Shown: piece after piece, positions 55,969-64,000 of the stretch
How positions within the stretch are numbered: the stretch's first letter is position 1
How the letters are laid out: the number at the start of each line of letters is the position of its first letter
NCBI RefSeq assembly: GCF_002091715.1
Contig: NZ_BDAG01000001.1
Span: forward strand, 1 to 64,000
DNA from: Pseudomonas migulae NBRC 103157
GTDB taxonomy: Bacteria > Pseudomonadota > Gammaproteobacteria > Pseudomonadales > Pseudomonadaceae
Direction: 5' to 3'
Length of the DNA stretch: 64,000 bases
The notes under the pieces: model-generated
Seen by the model: the letters and a program-made list of their open reading frames with translations, nothing else
The model's database searches: none
Told to the model about the DNA's origin: nothing
Position numbers and translations under genes: made by a program

Positions 55969-56062
55969 GTGCCTGCTGCCGTTACACTACAGAACTCAAG
56001 CCCGCCATGACCTGTCTGAAAACAGGTCGCGCGAGGCGACCCAAATTGTCCAGGAGTAAAGC

Positions 56063-56704
56063 ATGCGTAATCTGATCATCAGCGCCGCACTCGTCGCTGC
56101 CAGCCTGTTCGGCATGACTGCCCAAGCCGCCGAAGCACCCGCCGCCCCTTATGTCGAACTGAGCAATCCGGTTCCGGTCGCTGTGCCTGGCAAGATCGAA
56201 GTCGTTGAGCTGTTCTGGTACGGCTGCCCGCATTGCTACGCTTTCGAGCCGGTGATCAATCCTTGGGTCGAGAAGCTGCCTTCCGACGTGAACTTCGTTC
56301 GTATTCCAGCCATGTTCGGCGGCCCATGGGACGCACACGGCCAAATGTTCCTGACCCTCGAAGCCATGGGCGTCGAGAGCAAGGTTCACGCTGCGGTGTT
56401 CAACGCGATTCAGAAAGAACACAAAAAGCTGACCGATAAAAACGATATGGCCGACTTCCTGGCGACTCAAGGCGTAGACAAGGACAAGTTCCTGGCGACC
56501 TTTGACTCCTTCGCCGTTAAAGGCCAGATCGTCAAAGCCAAAGAACTGGCCAAGAAATATGAAATCTCCGGCGTGCCAACCATGATCGTCAACGGCAAGT
56601 ATCGCTTTGACGTGGGTTCTGCCGGTGGCGCCGAGCAAGCCCTGCAACTGGCCGACAAACTGGTCGACAAAGAGCGAGCGGCTAACAAGGCTGCTGCCAA
56701 CTAA
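56063..56704 (+). CDS. dsbA: thiol:disulfide interchange protein DsbA
   Basis: A 213-residue periplasmic oxidase with a signal peptide (MRNLIISAALVAASLFGMTAQA). The active site is CPHC in VVELFWYGCPHCYAFEP, and the cis-Pro loop is SGVPTMIVNG. It introduces disulfides in exported proteins, including c-type cytochrome apoproteins and lipoproteins. AGGAG lies 6 bases before the ATG. Confidence 0.96.
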   Translation: MRNLIISAALVAASLFGMTAQAAEAPAAPYVELSNPVPVAVPGKIEVVELFWYGCPHCYAFEPVINPWVEKLPSDVNFVRIPAMFGGPWDAHGQMFLTLEAMGVESKVHAAVFNAIQKEHKKLTDKNDMADFLATQGVDKDKFLATFDSFAVKGQIVKAKELAKKYEISGVPTMIVNGKYRFDVGSAGGAEQALQLADKLVDKERAANKAAAN

Positions 56705-56718
56705 GCGCGGGGCCTGCC

Positions 56719-57597
56719 ATGCGCCGCTGGGGTACTGAACGCATCGTTGGCCTGCATGATCCGCGGGTCAACGAACATCACCTGGAGTCGACGGGCCTGC
56801 CCGCAGACAGCCGTCTGCGCTTGCTCAGTTTCAATATCCAGGTCGGCATCAGTACCGAGCGGTATCGGCACTACCTGACCCGGGGCTGGCAACATTTGTT
56901 GCCGCATACCGGGCGTGCTGACAATCTGCAAAAGATCGGCAATCTGTTGGGCGACTTCGATTTGGTTGCCCTGCAGGAAGCCGATGGCGGCAGCCTGAGA
57001 TCCGGCTACGTCAACCAAGTCGAACACCTGGCGCAACTCGGCGCCTTCCCCTACTGGTATCAACAACTCAATCGCAATCTCGGCCGTCTCGGCCAGCACA
57101 GCAATGGCGTGCTCAGCCGCCTGCGCCCGTGGGCGATTGAAGATCATCCGCTGCCGGGGCCCAAGGGTCGCGGGGCAATCCTGGTGCGTTTTGGTGAAGG
57201 CCCGGAAGCGCTGGTGGTGGTCATGATGCACCTGGCCCTGGGCGCCCGTGCCCGGAGCATGCAACTGGCTTACATCCGCGAGCTGATTGGCGGATACAAG
57301 CATCAAGTGCTGATGGGCGACATGAACACCCACGCCAGTGACCTGCTGCAAAATTCTCCGTTGCGCGACCTCGGCCTGCTGGCACCGCAACTGGAAGCGA
57401 CCTTCCCCAGCTGGCGCCCGCAGCGCTGCCTGGACCACATTCTGCTGAGCCCGACCCTGACGCTGGAAAAGGTCGAAGTGCTGGCACAACCCATTTCCGA
57501 TCACCTGCCGGTCGCGGTAGAGATTCGTCTGCCGGGTTCGCTCACGGCCGATGCATTGCCCGCGTTGAGTCCTGCCCCTCGCGGAACCCATGAATGA
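56719..57597 (+). CDS. endonuclease/exonuclease/phosphatase family protein
   Basis: A 292-residue EEP-fold protein. Metal- and catalytic residues are in LVALQEADGGS, VLMGDMNTH, RCLDHILLS and PISDHLPVAVE, so the hydrolase site is intact. The substrate may be nucleic acid or a phosphodiester/lipid head; it cannot be told apart from the sequence. No signal peptide is visible. It overlaps the diguanylate cyclase gene by 4 bases (ATGA). Confidence 0.88.
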   Translation: MRRWGTERIVGLHDPRVNEHHLESTGLPADSRLRLLSFNIQVGISTERYRHYLTRGWQHLLPHTGRADNLQKIGNLLGDFDLVALQEADGGSLRSGYVNQVEHLAQLGAFPYWYQQLNRNLGRLGQHSNGVLSRLRPWAIEDHPLPGPKGRGAILVRFGEGPEALVVVMMHLALGARARSMQLAYIRELIGGYKHQVLMGDMNTHASDLLQNSPLRDLGLLAPQLEATFPSWRPQRCLDHILLSPTLTLEKVEVLAQPISDHLPVAVEIRLPGSLTADALPALSPAPRGTHE

Positions 57598-59639
57598 GCG
57601 ACGAAACACAACGCTGGAAAGAGAAATACCTCAAAAGCATCGAACAACAGGAAAAGCTCGAGCGTCGCTGGGACGCCCGGCTCGACCTGCTGCGGCGCGG
57701 CCTGGTGCGCAGCACGCTGGCGGCCGAGGGCACCGACCGCGCAGTTGACCAATGCATGAAAGAAATGCGCGAAGTCATCCGCACCAATGACATGGACGCC
57801 GGTCTGGCGGCACTGCTTCCGCGCCTGGAAAAAGCGGTACTCGACTCTGAACAGCGTCGCGAAACCCGAGTCAATCAGACCAGCGCCGCACTGACCGCGC
57901 TGGTGGCGCAACTGCAGACATTGCCGCTACCCCGTGAAGTGAGCCGCCCACTCAAGAACTTTGCCAAAACACTGGACGGACGCGTCGGCCAGGCACGAGA
58001 GATCCCGTTGCTGCTCAGCGAGCTGAGCGGCCTGCAAGGTAAAGCCTTGAATCAGCTGGAGAACCCGGCGGAACCCGGTCGTCCGGGCTTGTTGCAGCGC
58101 TTGTTTGGTAATCGTGAAACGGAAGATGCGATACAGCAGGTGGCTCCCCCGGAGGCGCAAGCGCCCACCCCGCCGCCTGTCGAAGAGATTGCTGCGGCAC
58201 CTCCCGAACTGCCGCGAGCGATCGTCGATCCCGCGCCAGTTGCCGACGAGCCACGCGTGACGCCGCCCTCCGATCATCCTGCCGAGCCCGATCCAGAGGT
58301 GATCGAAGCACCCGCTGAGACGACGCCAATCGCTGAAGTCGTGGCATTCGTGCCGCCAGTCCATGAGCCCCTGCGAACGCCGGAGGCTTCTGTCCAGCCG
58401 GAAAGTGAACAACCAGAGCCACCGACACCCGTCGCCTCCCCGGCCGCCATGTCTACGGTTGTCGAGACTCAACTGGCGACCAATCCAGACGAGTTGACCC
58501 CGACGGTAATTCTCGACAGTGCATTGGCCGCCATCGATCCGGAACAATCTGAACACGATATTCTCTACGCCCTGCCCGACTCGCCAGAACCGTCCTACAG
58601 CTCCGTCGCCAAGCACATCGAAGACACGCTTCTGGGTCTGCTGGACGACCTTTCGCTGCCCGAGCGCCATCGGCCACAAGCCGAAGCGATGCGCGATCGC
58701 CTGCAAAACGGCTTGAACTGGTACGAGTTGCTGCCGATTCTCGACGATCTGGCTACATTGATGCTGGCGATCAACGACAGCGGCCAGCATGAATTCGAAG
58801 TTTATCTGCAGCAACTCAACGAGCGCCTCGAGTCATTCCAAAGCAACCTGCAGGCCGCCAGCGAAGGTCATGCCGACAACCACTCTGCCGCACGCGAAAT
58901 GGACTCGCAGATCCGCGAGCAGGTAGACGGCCTGCAGAGCAGCATGCAGGAGGCGGCGAACCTCGACGATCTCAAGCACGTCCTGGAGAACCACCTCGAA
59001 GGCCTGCTGGGGACCATGGATCAGCACCAGAAGCAGCGCGACGAGCGCGAGCAGGAAGTGGCGGCTCGCCTCAAAAGCCTGGCCGAACGCGTGGCGCACA
59101 TGGAGCAGGAAGCCCAAGGCTATCGCGAGCACCTTGAAGAGCAGCGCCAGAAAGCCTTGGTCGACCCGCTGACCGGGCTGCCCAACCGGGCGGCCTGGAG
59201 CGAACGGCTCGATCACGAAATCAGCCAGTGGCAGCAACACGGCAACAACCTGTTGCTGGCCATGCTCGACCTCGATCATTTCAAACGCATCAACGACAAC
59301 TATGGTCACCTGGCGGGCGACAAGGTGCTGAAAATCATCGCCAGCGTGTTGCGCAAACGCCTGCGCGGCACCGATTTCATCGCGCGGTTTGGCGGTGAAG
59401 AGTTTGTGCTGTTGATGCCGGGCACAGTGCCAGCTGCGGGGGCAAAACTGTTGGAAAACCTGCGCGCATCCATCGAAGCCTGCCCATTTCATTTCAAGGG
59501 GGAGCCAGTGACCATTACCGTTTCGATGGGGATGACGGCGTTCAAACCCGGAGAGCACAGCGATATGGTGCTCAAAAGAGCCGATCAGGCGTTGTACCGC
59601 GCCAAACATGCAGGCCGCAATCGGATGGAGTTCGGCTGA
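57594..59639 (+). CDS. dgcH: GGDEF-domain diguanylate cyclase
   Basis: A 681-residue cytoplasmic protein. The N-terminal 500 residues contain predicted helical and acidic, Pro-rich linker segments (about 200-310) and a coiled-coil region (about 430-520) but no membrane helix. The C-terminal GGDEF domain has LVDPLTGLPNRAAWSERL, the inhibitory site RGTD (591-594) and the active loop GGEEF (600-604), so it should make c-di-GMP and be inhibited by it. It matches the conserved pseudomonad DgcH (PA5487 type). Its start overlaps the EEP gene. Confidence 0.88.
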   Translation: MSDETQRWKEKYLKSIEQQEKLERRWDARLDLLRRGLVRSTLAAEGTDRAVDQCMKEMREVIRTNDMDAGLAALLPRLEKAVLDSEQRRETRVNQTSAALTALVAQLQTLPLPREVSRPLKNFAKTLDGRVGQAREIPLLLSELSGLQGKALNQLENPAEPGRPGLLQRLFGNRETEDAIQQVAPPEAQAPTPPPVEEIAAAPPELPRAIVDPAPVADEPRVTPPSDHPAEPDPEVIEAPAETTPIAEVVAFVPPVHEPLRTPEASVQPESEQPEPPTPVASPAAMSTVVETQLATNPDELTPTVILDSALAAIDPEQSEHDILYALPDSPEPSYSSVAKHIEDTLLGLLDDLSLPERHRPQAEAMRDRLQNGLNWYELLPILDDLATLMLAINDSGQHEFEVYLQQLNERLESFQSNLQAASEGHADNHSAAREMDSQIREQVDGLQSSMQEAANLDDLKHVLENHLEGLLGTMDQHQKQRDEREQEVAARLKSLAERVAHMEQEAQGYREHLEEQRQKALVDPLTGLPNRAAWSERLDHEISQWQQHGNNLLLAMLDLDHFKRINDNYGHLAGDKVLKIIASVLRKRLRGTDFIARFGGEEFVLLMPGTVPAAGAKLLENLRASIEACPFHFKGEPVTITVSMGMTAFKPGEHSDMVLKRADQALYRAKHAGRNRMEFG

Positions 59640-59742
59640 GAGCCAATTGTTCCATTTTGTTTAAATGGTCCCGCTAGCCGTCGTCACGCAAGGCATTACG
59701 TTACACTGTTGCATTACTGTCTTGCGTGTACTGTCCTTTGCC

Positions 59743-60522
59743 ATGAAATATCTTGCTCTCTTCGTGTCGCTTCTATTGGCCGGCTGTGCCAGTGGCCCCC
59801 GGTTCGACACCAGCCATCCTTCAGCCAATCACGACAGCCGCATTCAGTTCGTGGTGGTTCATTACACCTCCGCATCGCTGGAACGCTCGCTGCAACTGCT
59901 GACCCACGGCGAGGTCAGCAGCCACTACCTGATCGGCGATGATAAAAACGCCACCATCTATAAGTTGATGGATGAAAACCTGCGGGCATGGCACGCCGGA
60001 GAAAGTGAATGGCAGGGTCGGACCTGGTTGAACTCAAGCTCCATCGGCATCGAAATCGTCAACCCAGGATTCAAGGCAACCCCGACCGGAGGGCGTTACT
60101 GGTACCCCTACAGCGAAGCCCAGGTCCAGTCGTTGATCGTGTTGCTCAAGGACATCAGCAAACGTTACGCCATCAGTCCGCGCAGTATCATCGGCCATAG
60201 CGACATCGCACCGCTGCGCAAGCTGGATCCGGGGCCCGCTTTCCCCTGGAAACGGTTGGCGGCCGAAGGTCTTGGCGTCTGGCCGAACGAACAGGCAGTG
60301 GCGCGCCAACAGGTGCAGTTCAACGCTGAACTGCCGAGCATCAGCTGGTTTCAGGGACAACTGGCTCGCCTGGGCTATGCCACGCCGCAAACCGGTGAGC
60401 TGGATGTTGCGACACGTCACGTGATTGCAGCTTTTCAGATGCATTTCCGGCCATCCCTCTTCGACGGTATGCCGGACGCGCAAACGGCCGCTCTTCTTCA
60501 AGTATTGAATCAGACAAAATAA
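59743..60522 (+). CDS. ampDh2: N-acetylmuramoyl-L-alanine amidase lipoprotein (AmpDh2-like)
   Basis: A 259-residue protein with lipobox LLLAGC (Cys15) and an amidase_2 domain (QFVVVHYTSASLERSL; HGEVSSHYLIGDDKNATIYKL; GIEIVNPGF; IIGHSDIAPLRKLDPGPAFPWKRL). Zinc ligands are the His in VVHYT, the His in IIGHSD and a Asp after it. The C-terminal 70 residues are a peptidoglycan-binding repeat (FQGQLARLGYATPQTGELDVATRHVIAAFQMHF). It cleaves peptide stems from murein. The start at 59743 is chosen by family likeness. Confidence 0.9.
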   Translation: MKYLALFVSLLLAGCASGPRFDTSHPSANHDSRIQFVVVHYTSASLERSLQLLTHGEVSSHYLIGDDKNATIYKLMDENLRAWHAGESEWQGRTWLNSSSIGIEIVNPGFKATPTGGRYWYPYSEAQVQSLIVLLKDISKRYAISPRSIIGHSDIAPLRKLDPGPAFPWKRLAAEGLGVWPNEQAVARQQVQFNAELPSISWFQGQLARLGYATPQTGELDVATRHVIAAFQMHFRPSLFDGMPDAQTAALLQVLNQTK

Positions 60523-60530
60523 TGACGCCC

Positions 60531-60551
60531 GCCCGACGGTCCGGGCTTTTT
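60531..60551 (+). terminator. terminator after the amidase gene
   Basis: GCCCG (60531-60535) pairs with CGGGC (60542-60546) around a six-base loop and is followed by five T (60547-60551). It is short but placed 9 bases after the stop. Confidence 0.7.
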
Positions 60552-60598
60552 CTCAATCAGCAGCTATAACTCATTGGTAATTCTTCGGATATTCCCAC

Positions 60599-62212
60599 AT
60601 GACCGCTGCTCGAGAGACGCTTCGTAGCTGGTTCTATCGCCCATGGTTTTTGGCGATGCTGGCTGCTGCCCTGAGCAGCGTATTGCTATTGGCGCTCAGC
60701 CTGTTCGTGGCAATGCATCAGATCGAGCAGAACGAAAGCCAGGAAATGAACGCGCAGGGTGAGCGATTTCTTGCGCGCCTGGAGCAGTTGTTCGGGCAGC
60801 TGCGCGAAGGACTCGATGATCTGGAGGCCCAACCGCTGCGAACCTGCGACAAAGACATGATCGCCACTTTGCAGCAGGTCACCTTCAATTACCGCTTCGT
60901 TTACGAGGCCGTCTATATGGATGCCTCGAAGATCTGCTCTAACCGTCCGCGCCAGGACGGAACGTCACTGGCACGACCACCGGACATCAAAGACCCCACT
61001 TACAGTTATTGGCTGAACACCACCACCGAACCGGATGAAAACCGGGCCGCGCTCATGCTCGGGCGTGGCAATTTCCGTGTCGCGACCTCTCGCGGACATT
61101 TGACCGACATGGTCGATCTGTCGCCGGGCAGCAGTCTTTTGGTGATACTCGACCACGGTACCCGCGCAATTCCGGTGCTGGGCTCCCCGCAAGCCTGGCC
61201 ACCGACCAAGCCTTGGCCACCCAAAGGCAGTGATGTCTTGCAAGTCACCCCGACTCGCTTGATTTATCTGATGCCGACCAAAAGCCCTGAATACCAATTG
61301 GTGCTGATCACCCCGCGCACCGGCGTGAATGTACCCGCCGCCTGGTGGTGGCTGGTGCCGGCCAGCCTGGCGCTGGGAGTCGTCGTGGGCTTCATGGTGT
61401 TTCTGCTGGTGCGGCAGCGACAGTCACTGGACGCCGAATTGGCTGGCGCGATACGGCGAGGCGAGTTGCAGGTGTTGTACCAGCCCATCTTCGATCTCGA
61501 CAGCCGCAACTGTGTCGGGGCTGAAGCCTTGCTGCGCTGGCGCCGCCCGGATGGCACCCTGACCAGTCCCGACCTGTTCATTCCCATGGCGGAGAACACG
61601 GGCCAGATCCGCCAGATGACCGACTTCGTCCTGCAGCGCCTGCTGGAGCAGCTTGGGCATTTGTTGCGGGCCAATCCGCAACTGTACATCTCGGTCAACC
61701 TGGCAGCCTGCGACGTCATGGTGCCGCGTATCGGTCAGGTGATGGCGCGCCTGTTGATCCTGCACCGTGTGGCGGCCAAACAGATTGCCTTTGAAGTGAC
61801 CGAGCGCGGTCTGATCGATGTGGTGGTGGCCCGGGAAAACCTGCAAGCCTTGCGCGACGTCGGGCATCAGGTGTTGATCGATGACTTTGGCACTGGCTAT
61901 TGCAGCCTCGCCTATCTGCAAACCCTGCCAGTGGATTGCCTGAAAATCGACAAGGCGTTTATCGATGCGCTGGGGCATGACGCCGCCAGCAGCGGTGTGG
62001 CGCCGCACATCATTCACATGGCCCAGGCGCTGCAACTCAAAGTGATTGCCGAGGGCATCGAACATGAAGCGCAAGCAGCGTTTCTGAGCAGTGAAGGGGT
62101 GAAATACGGTCAGGGCTGGTTATTCGCCCATGCGTTGAGCGCCGTTCAGTTCATCGAACTGATTACACGTGGCCGGCGATTGACCGGCCGACGCCTGGAT
62201 GACGAAGCCTAA
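60599..62212 (+). CDS. CSS-motif-type EAL phosphodiesterase
   Basis: A 537-residue membrane protein: helix 1 (about 19-41), a periplasmic sensor with two Cys (TCDKDM about 82; KICSNRP about 112), helix 2 (about 250-275) and a cytoplasmic EAL domain. The EAL site looks intact: EALLRW, SVNLAACD, EVTERG, IDDFGTGYCSL, LKIDKAF, IAEGIEHE, YGQGW. It should degrade c-di-GMP. In CSS-motif proteins the Cys pair is oxidised by DsbA/DsbB to hold activity off; here the motif reads CSN instead of CSS. dsbA lies 4 kb upstream. Confidence 0.87.
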   Translation: MTAARETLRSWFYRPWFLAMLAAALSSVLLLALSLFVAMHQIEQNESQEMNAQGERFLARLEQLFGQLREGLDDLEAQPLRTCDKDMIATLQQVTFNYRFVYEAVYMDASKICSNRPRQDGTSLARPPDIKDPTYSYWLNTTTEPDENRAALMLGRGNFRVATSRGHLTDMVDLSPGSSLLVILDHGTRAIPVLGSPQAWPPTKPWPPKGSDVLQVTPTRLIYLMPTKSPEYQLVLITPRTGVNVPAAWWWLVPASLALGVVVGFMVFLLVRQRQSLDAELAGAIRRGELQVLYQPIFDLDSRNCVGAEALLRWRRPDGTLTSPDLFIPMAENTGQIRQMTDFVLQRLLEQLGHLLRANPQLYISVNLAACDVMVPRIGQVMARLLILHRVAAKQIAFEVTERGLIDVVVARENLQALRDVGHQVLIDDFGTGYCSLAYLQTLPVDCLKIDKAFIDALGHDAASSGVAPHIIHMAQALQLKVIAEGIEHEAQAAFLSSEGVKYGQGWLFAHALSAVQFIELITRGRRLTGRRLDDEA

Positions 62213-62219
62213 TCGCACG

Positions 62220-63998
62220 TTAAACCGCCAGCGCCATGTAGAACTGAGTGCCCTGCCCCGGCCGCGAATAGACGCCCATTCGCCCACCGTGCAACTGCAC
62301 GATCTCCTTGCACAACGCCAGGCCAAGCCCCGCGCCACCCTTCTTGCGCCCGACCTGTACAAAGGGTTCGAAGATCCGCCCCTGCTGGCCATAAGCGATA
62401 CCTTCGCCATTGTCCTCAACGCTGATAATCACCCGTTCGCCGTGGCGTCGCGCCTGCAAGCGGATCTGGCCATCAGCGCCGGTATGACGCAACGCATTGT
62501 CGATGAGGTTATCGAGCACCCGGTCGAGTTGTGGCTGATCGGCCTGCAACCACGGCAATGGCCCCTGCACTTCGACCAGCAAATCGATGCCCTTCTCTTG
62601 CGCGGTATCGGCAAACCTCGAACGGGCCTGCTCCAGCAGCTCCTCGATGGAGCACGGCGCCAGGGAAAGTTTCTGCAAGCCGTTCTGGTAGCGCGAGAAA
62701 TTCAGCAGGTCGTTGATCAACTGCATCAAGCGCTGCATTTCTTCATTCACGGTGTCGAGCAGGTCGGCCTCTCGCGAGTCCTCGGGGAAATGCGCGCGCT
62801 CGCGGAACAGGCCGAACGCCATGTGCATCCCGGTGACCGGCGTACGCAGCTCATGGGAGGCGCGCAATACAAATTCGCTGCGCACCCGTTCGAACGCCCG
62901 CTGCTCGGTGACGTCATGCAGCACCATCACCGCTCCCAGGATGTGGCCCTGGGTATGACTGACCGGCGTCAGGCTGTAAGTGAGCAAGCGCGATTCACCA
63001 TCGACCTCGATACTCAGGTCTTCCGGTGCGCGCTCCAGCGTGCCCCCGCGCAGTACCAGTTGCAGCTGTTGATCCAGCTCGGGGCGTTCGAGCGCCGAGC
63101 CCAACCCTTGGCCGAGACGGTCGGTATCCCAACCCAACTGGCGCTGCGCCACCGGGTTGAGGTGTTCCAGATGACCATCGCGGTCGATCATCAACAGACC
63201 GTCGTCAATGCTGTCGAGTACCGCCTGCAGACGCTGCTGGCCCGCGAGCAACTCGTCGATATTGGTGGCCTGGTGCTGACGCAGCGCCTCGGCCATGATC
63301 CCGAAGCGCTTGGTCAGCTGATTCATTTCCACCGCCGAAGATATCGGCAGGGTCACCTCGAAGTTGCCCTGGCCGATGTGATCGGCGGCCTGAGCCAAGG
63401 CTTCGATCGGCTCACCGAAACGTCGAGCGATCGCATGGGCGGTTACGAAACCTATGATCAACACTGCCAGCCCCACCAACCCAAGCAGGCCGGCAATCAG
63501 CAGCGCCCGATCCCGGGCCTGGCGTTGCGTTTCATTGATGCTGTCCAGCGCGCGCTTGTGCTCGGTGATCAGACCGTTGCGCAGCACATTGAATTTTTCG
63601 GTAAGCGCTTCGTTGCCACTCAACACATGGGACGGATCACTCGACAGGGCCAGCGCCTGAAGAAAGCTCAGGTAATCGTTTTTGGCTTGCAAGAATCCGT
63701 ACTTGCGCCCCTCGCTGCCCTGATCACGGGCGATGCCTTCATCCAACAGCTGAACATAATGCTGCTTGGACGCTTCGAATGCCGCCGGGTCGGGTTTGTC
63801 GCTCATCATCAGAATCAACTGGTCGCCCAAGGCCTGGCGCAATTTCAGGCCCAGATCCAGAGTGGCGAAGTCGTTGCGCACCAAGGCTTCCTGGGTTCCA
63901 GCCATCTGCATCACACTGATCAGCCCGAGCAACAGCCCAAGCAGCGCTACGGTGATCAGAGCGGAAATACTCAGAAAAAGCCGAGTACGCAACTTCAT
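62220..63998 (-). CDS. kinB: alginate-associated sensor histidine kinase KinB
   Basis: A 592-residue kinase starting MKLRTRLFLSISALITVALLGLLLGL. It has two membrane helices (about 10-31 and 167-190) around a periplasmic sensor, a HAMP region (about 191-245), a PAS domain (about 250-365) and HisKA with H382 in ASHELRTPVTG. The ATPase domain follows (DNLIDNALRH, VEDNGEGI, GGAGLGLALCKEIV). It controls AlgB and alginate in P. aeruginosa. The start is 2 bases from the window edge, so a slightly longer N-terminus cannot be excluded; algB is expected outside. Confidence 0.92.
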   Translation of the reverse strand: MKLRTRLFLSISALITVALLGLLLGLISVMQMAGTQEALVRNDFATLDLGLKLRQALGDQLILMMSDKPDPAAFEASKQHYVQLLDEGIARDQGSEGRKYGFLQAKNDYLSFLQALALSSDPSHVLSGNEALTEKFNVLRNGLITEHKRALDSINETQRQARDRALLIAGLLGLVGLAVLIIGFVTAHAIARRFGEPIEALAQAADHIGQGNFEVTLPISSAVEMNQLTKRFGIMAEALRQHQATNIDELLAGQQRLQAVLDSIDDGLLMIDRDGHLEHLNPVAQRQLGWDTDRLGQGLGSALERPELDQQLQLVLRGGTLERAPEDLSIEVDGESRLLTYSLTPVSHTQGHILGAVMVLHDVTEQRAFERVRSEFVLRASHELRTPVTGMHMAFGLFRERAHFPEDSREADLLDTVNEEMQRLMQLINDLLNFSRYQNGLQKLSLAPCSIEELLEQARSRFADTAQEKGIDLLVEVQGPLPWLQADQPQLDRVLDNLIDNALRHTGADGQIRLQARRHGERVIISVEDNGEGIAYGQQGRIFEPFVQVGRKKGGAGLGLALCKEIVQLHGGRMGVYSRPGQGTQFYMALAV

Positions 63999-64000
63999 CG

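Overview
The window looks like a chromosomal segment of a Pseudomonas, most likely of the P. fluorescens group. The evidence is gene content and order that match Pseudomonas blocks (gcdHG/gcdR, split pntAA-pntAB-pntB, trpI/trpBA, the caa3 cytochrome oxidase cluster, metNIQ, znu/zur, polA-ersA-engB, dsbA, kinB), three tandem rrn-type promoters at the left edge, and many short inverted REP repeats of the kind seen in this group. Strain and species cannot be fixed from the sequence alone.

Layout. 1-476: three rRNA promoters firing leftward out of the window. 0.48-3.95 kb: glutarate/lysine catabolism (gcdG, gcdH) with its divergent LysR regulator. 4.4-7.3 kb: proton-translocating transhydrogenase. 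7.5-9.0 kb: a CoA transferase. 9.0-13.1 kb: the least understood part, with two DUF1127 small proteins behind shared GTAC-type boxes, then three tandem secreted DUF2388 paralogues coupled to a two-domain periplasmic protein (zinc-protease motif plus DUF4105/Lnb-like domain). 13.3-16.9 kb: an RcnB-like protein, trpBA and trpI. 16.9-22.1 kb: small stress and envelope genes (DUF883, dodecin, two DUF1161 proteins, LLM oxidoreductase, osmC, two paired lipoproteins, an aminopeptidase-like lipoprotein). 22.2-28.3 kb: HAD phosphatase, gamma carbonic anhydrase, prlC, yheV, a secreted tyrosine phosphatase, an EF-hand orphan and a LexA-box radical SAM gene. 28.6-40.6 kb: beta carbonic anhydrase, SulP transporter, and the complete caa3 oxidase and assembly cluster. 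40.7-43.2 kb: methionine ABC importer. 43.5-45.6 kb: large catalase. 45.7-49.5 kb: lipoprotein, then zinc uptake and Zur. 49.6-54.7 kb: thrB, DUF2782, polA, the ErsA-type small RNA and engB. 54.9-64.0 kb: cytochromes c5 and c4, dsbA, an EEP-family protein, a diguanylate cyclase, an amidase, an EAL protein and the alginate sensor kinase kinB.

How the parts fit. Two sites match the AlgU (sigma-22) promoter pattern, one before osmC and one before the ErsA-like RNA, in the same window as kinB, so envelope stress and alginate control recur here. The cox cluster carries structural subunits, heme A synthesis (ctaA, ctaB) and copper delivery (ctaG, SCO, a second SCO-like protein) with an RpoS-like promoter in front. 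Most genes are ordinary core genes. The best candidates for undescribed biology are the DUF1127/DUF2388/DUF4105 region, the EF-hand protein, and the shared regulatory boxes around 9 kb.
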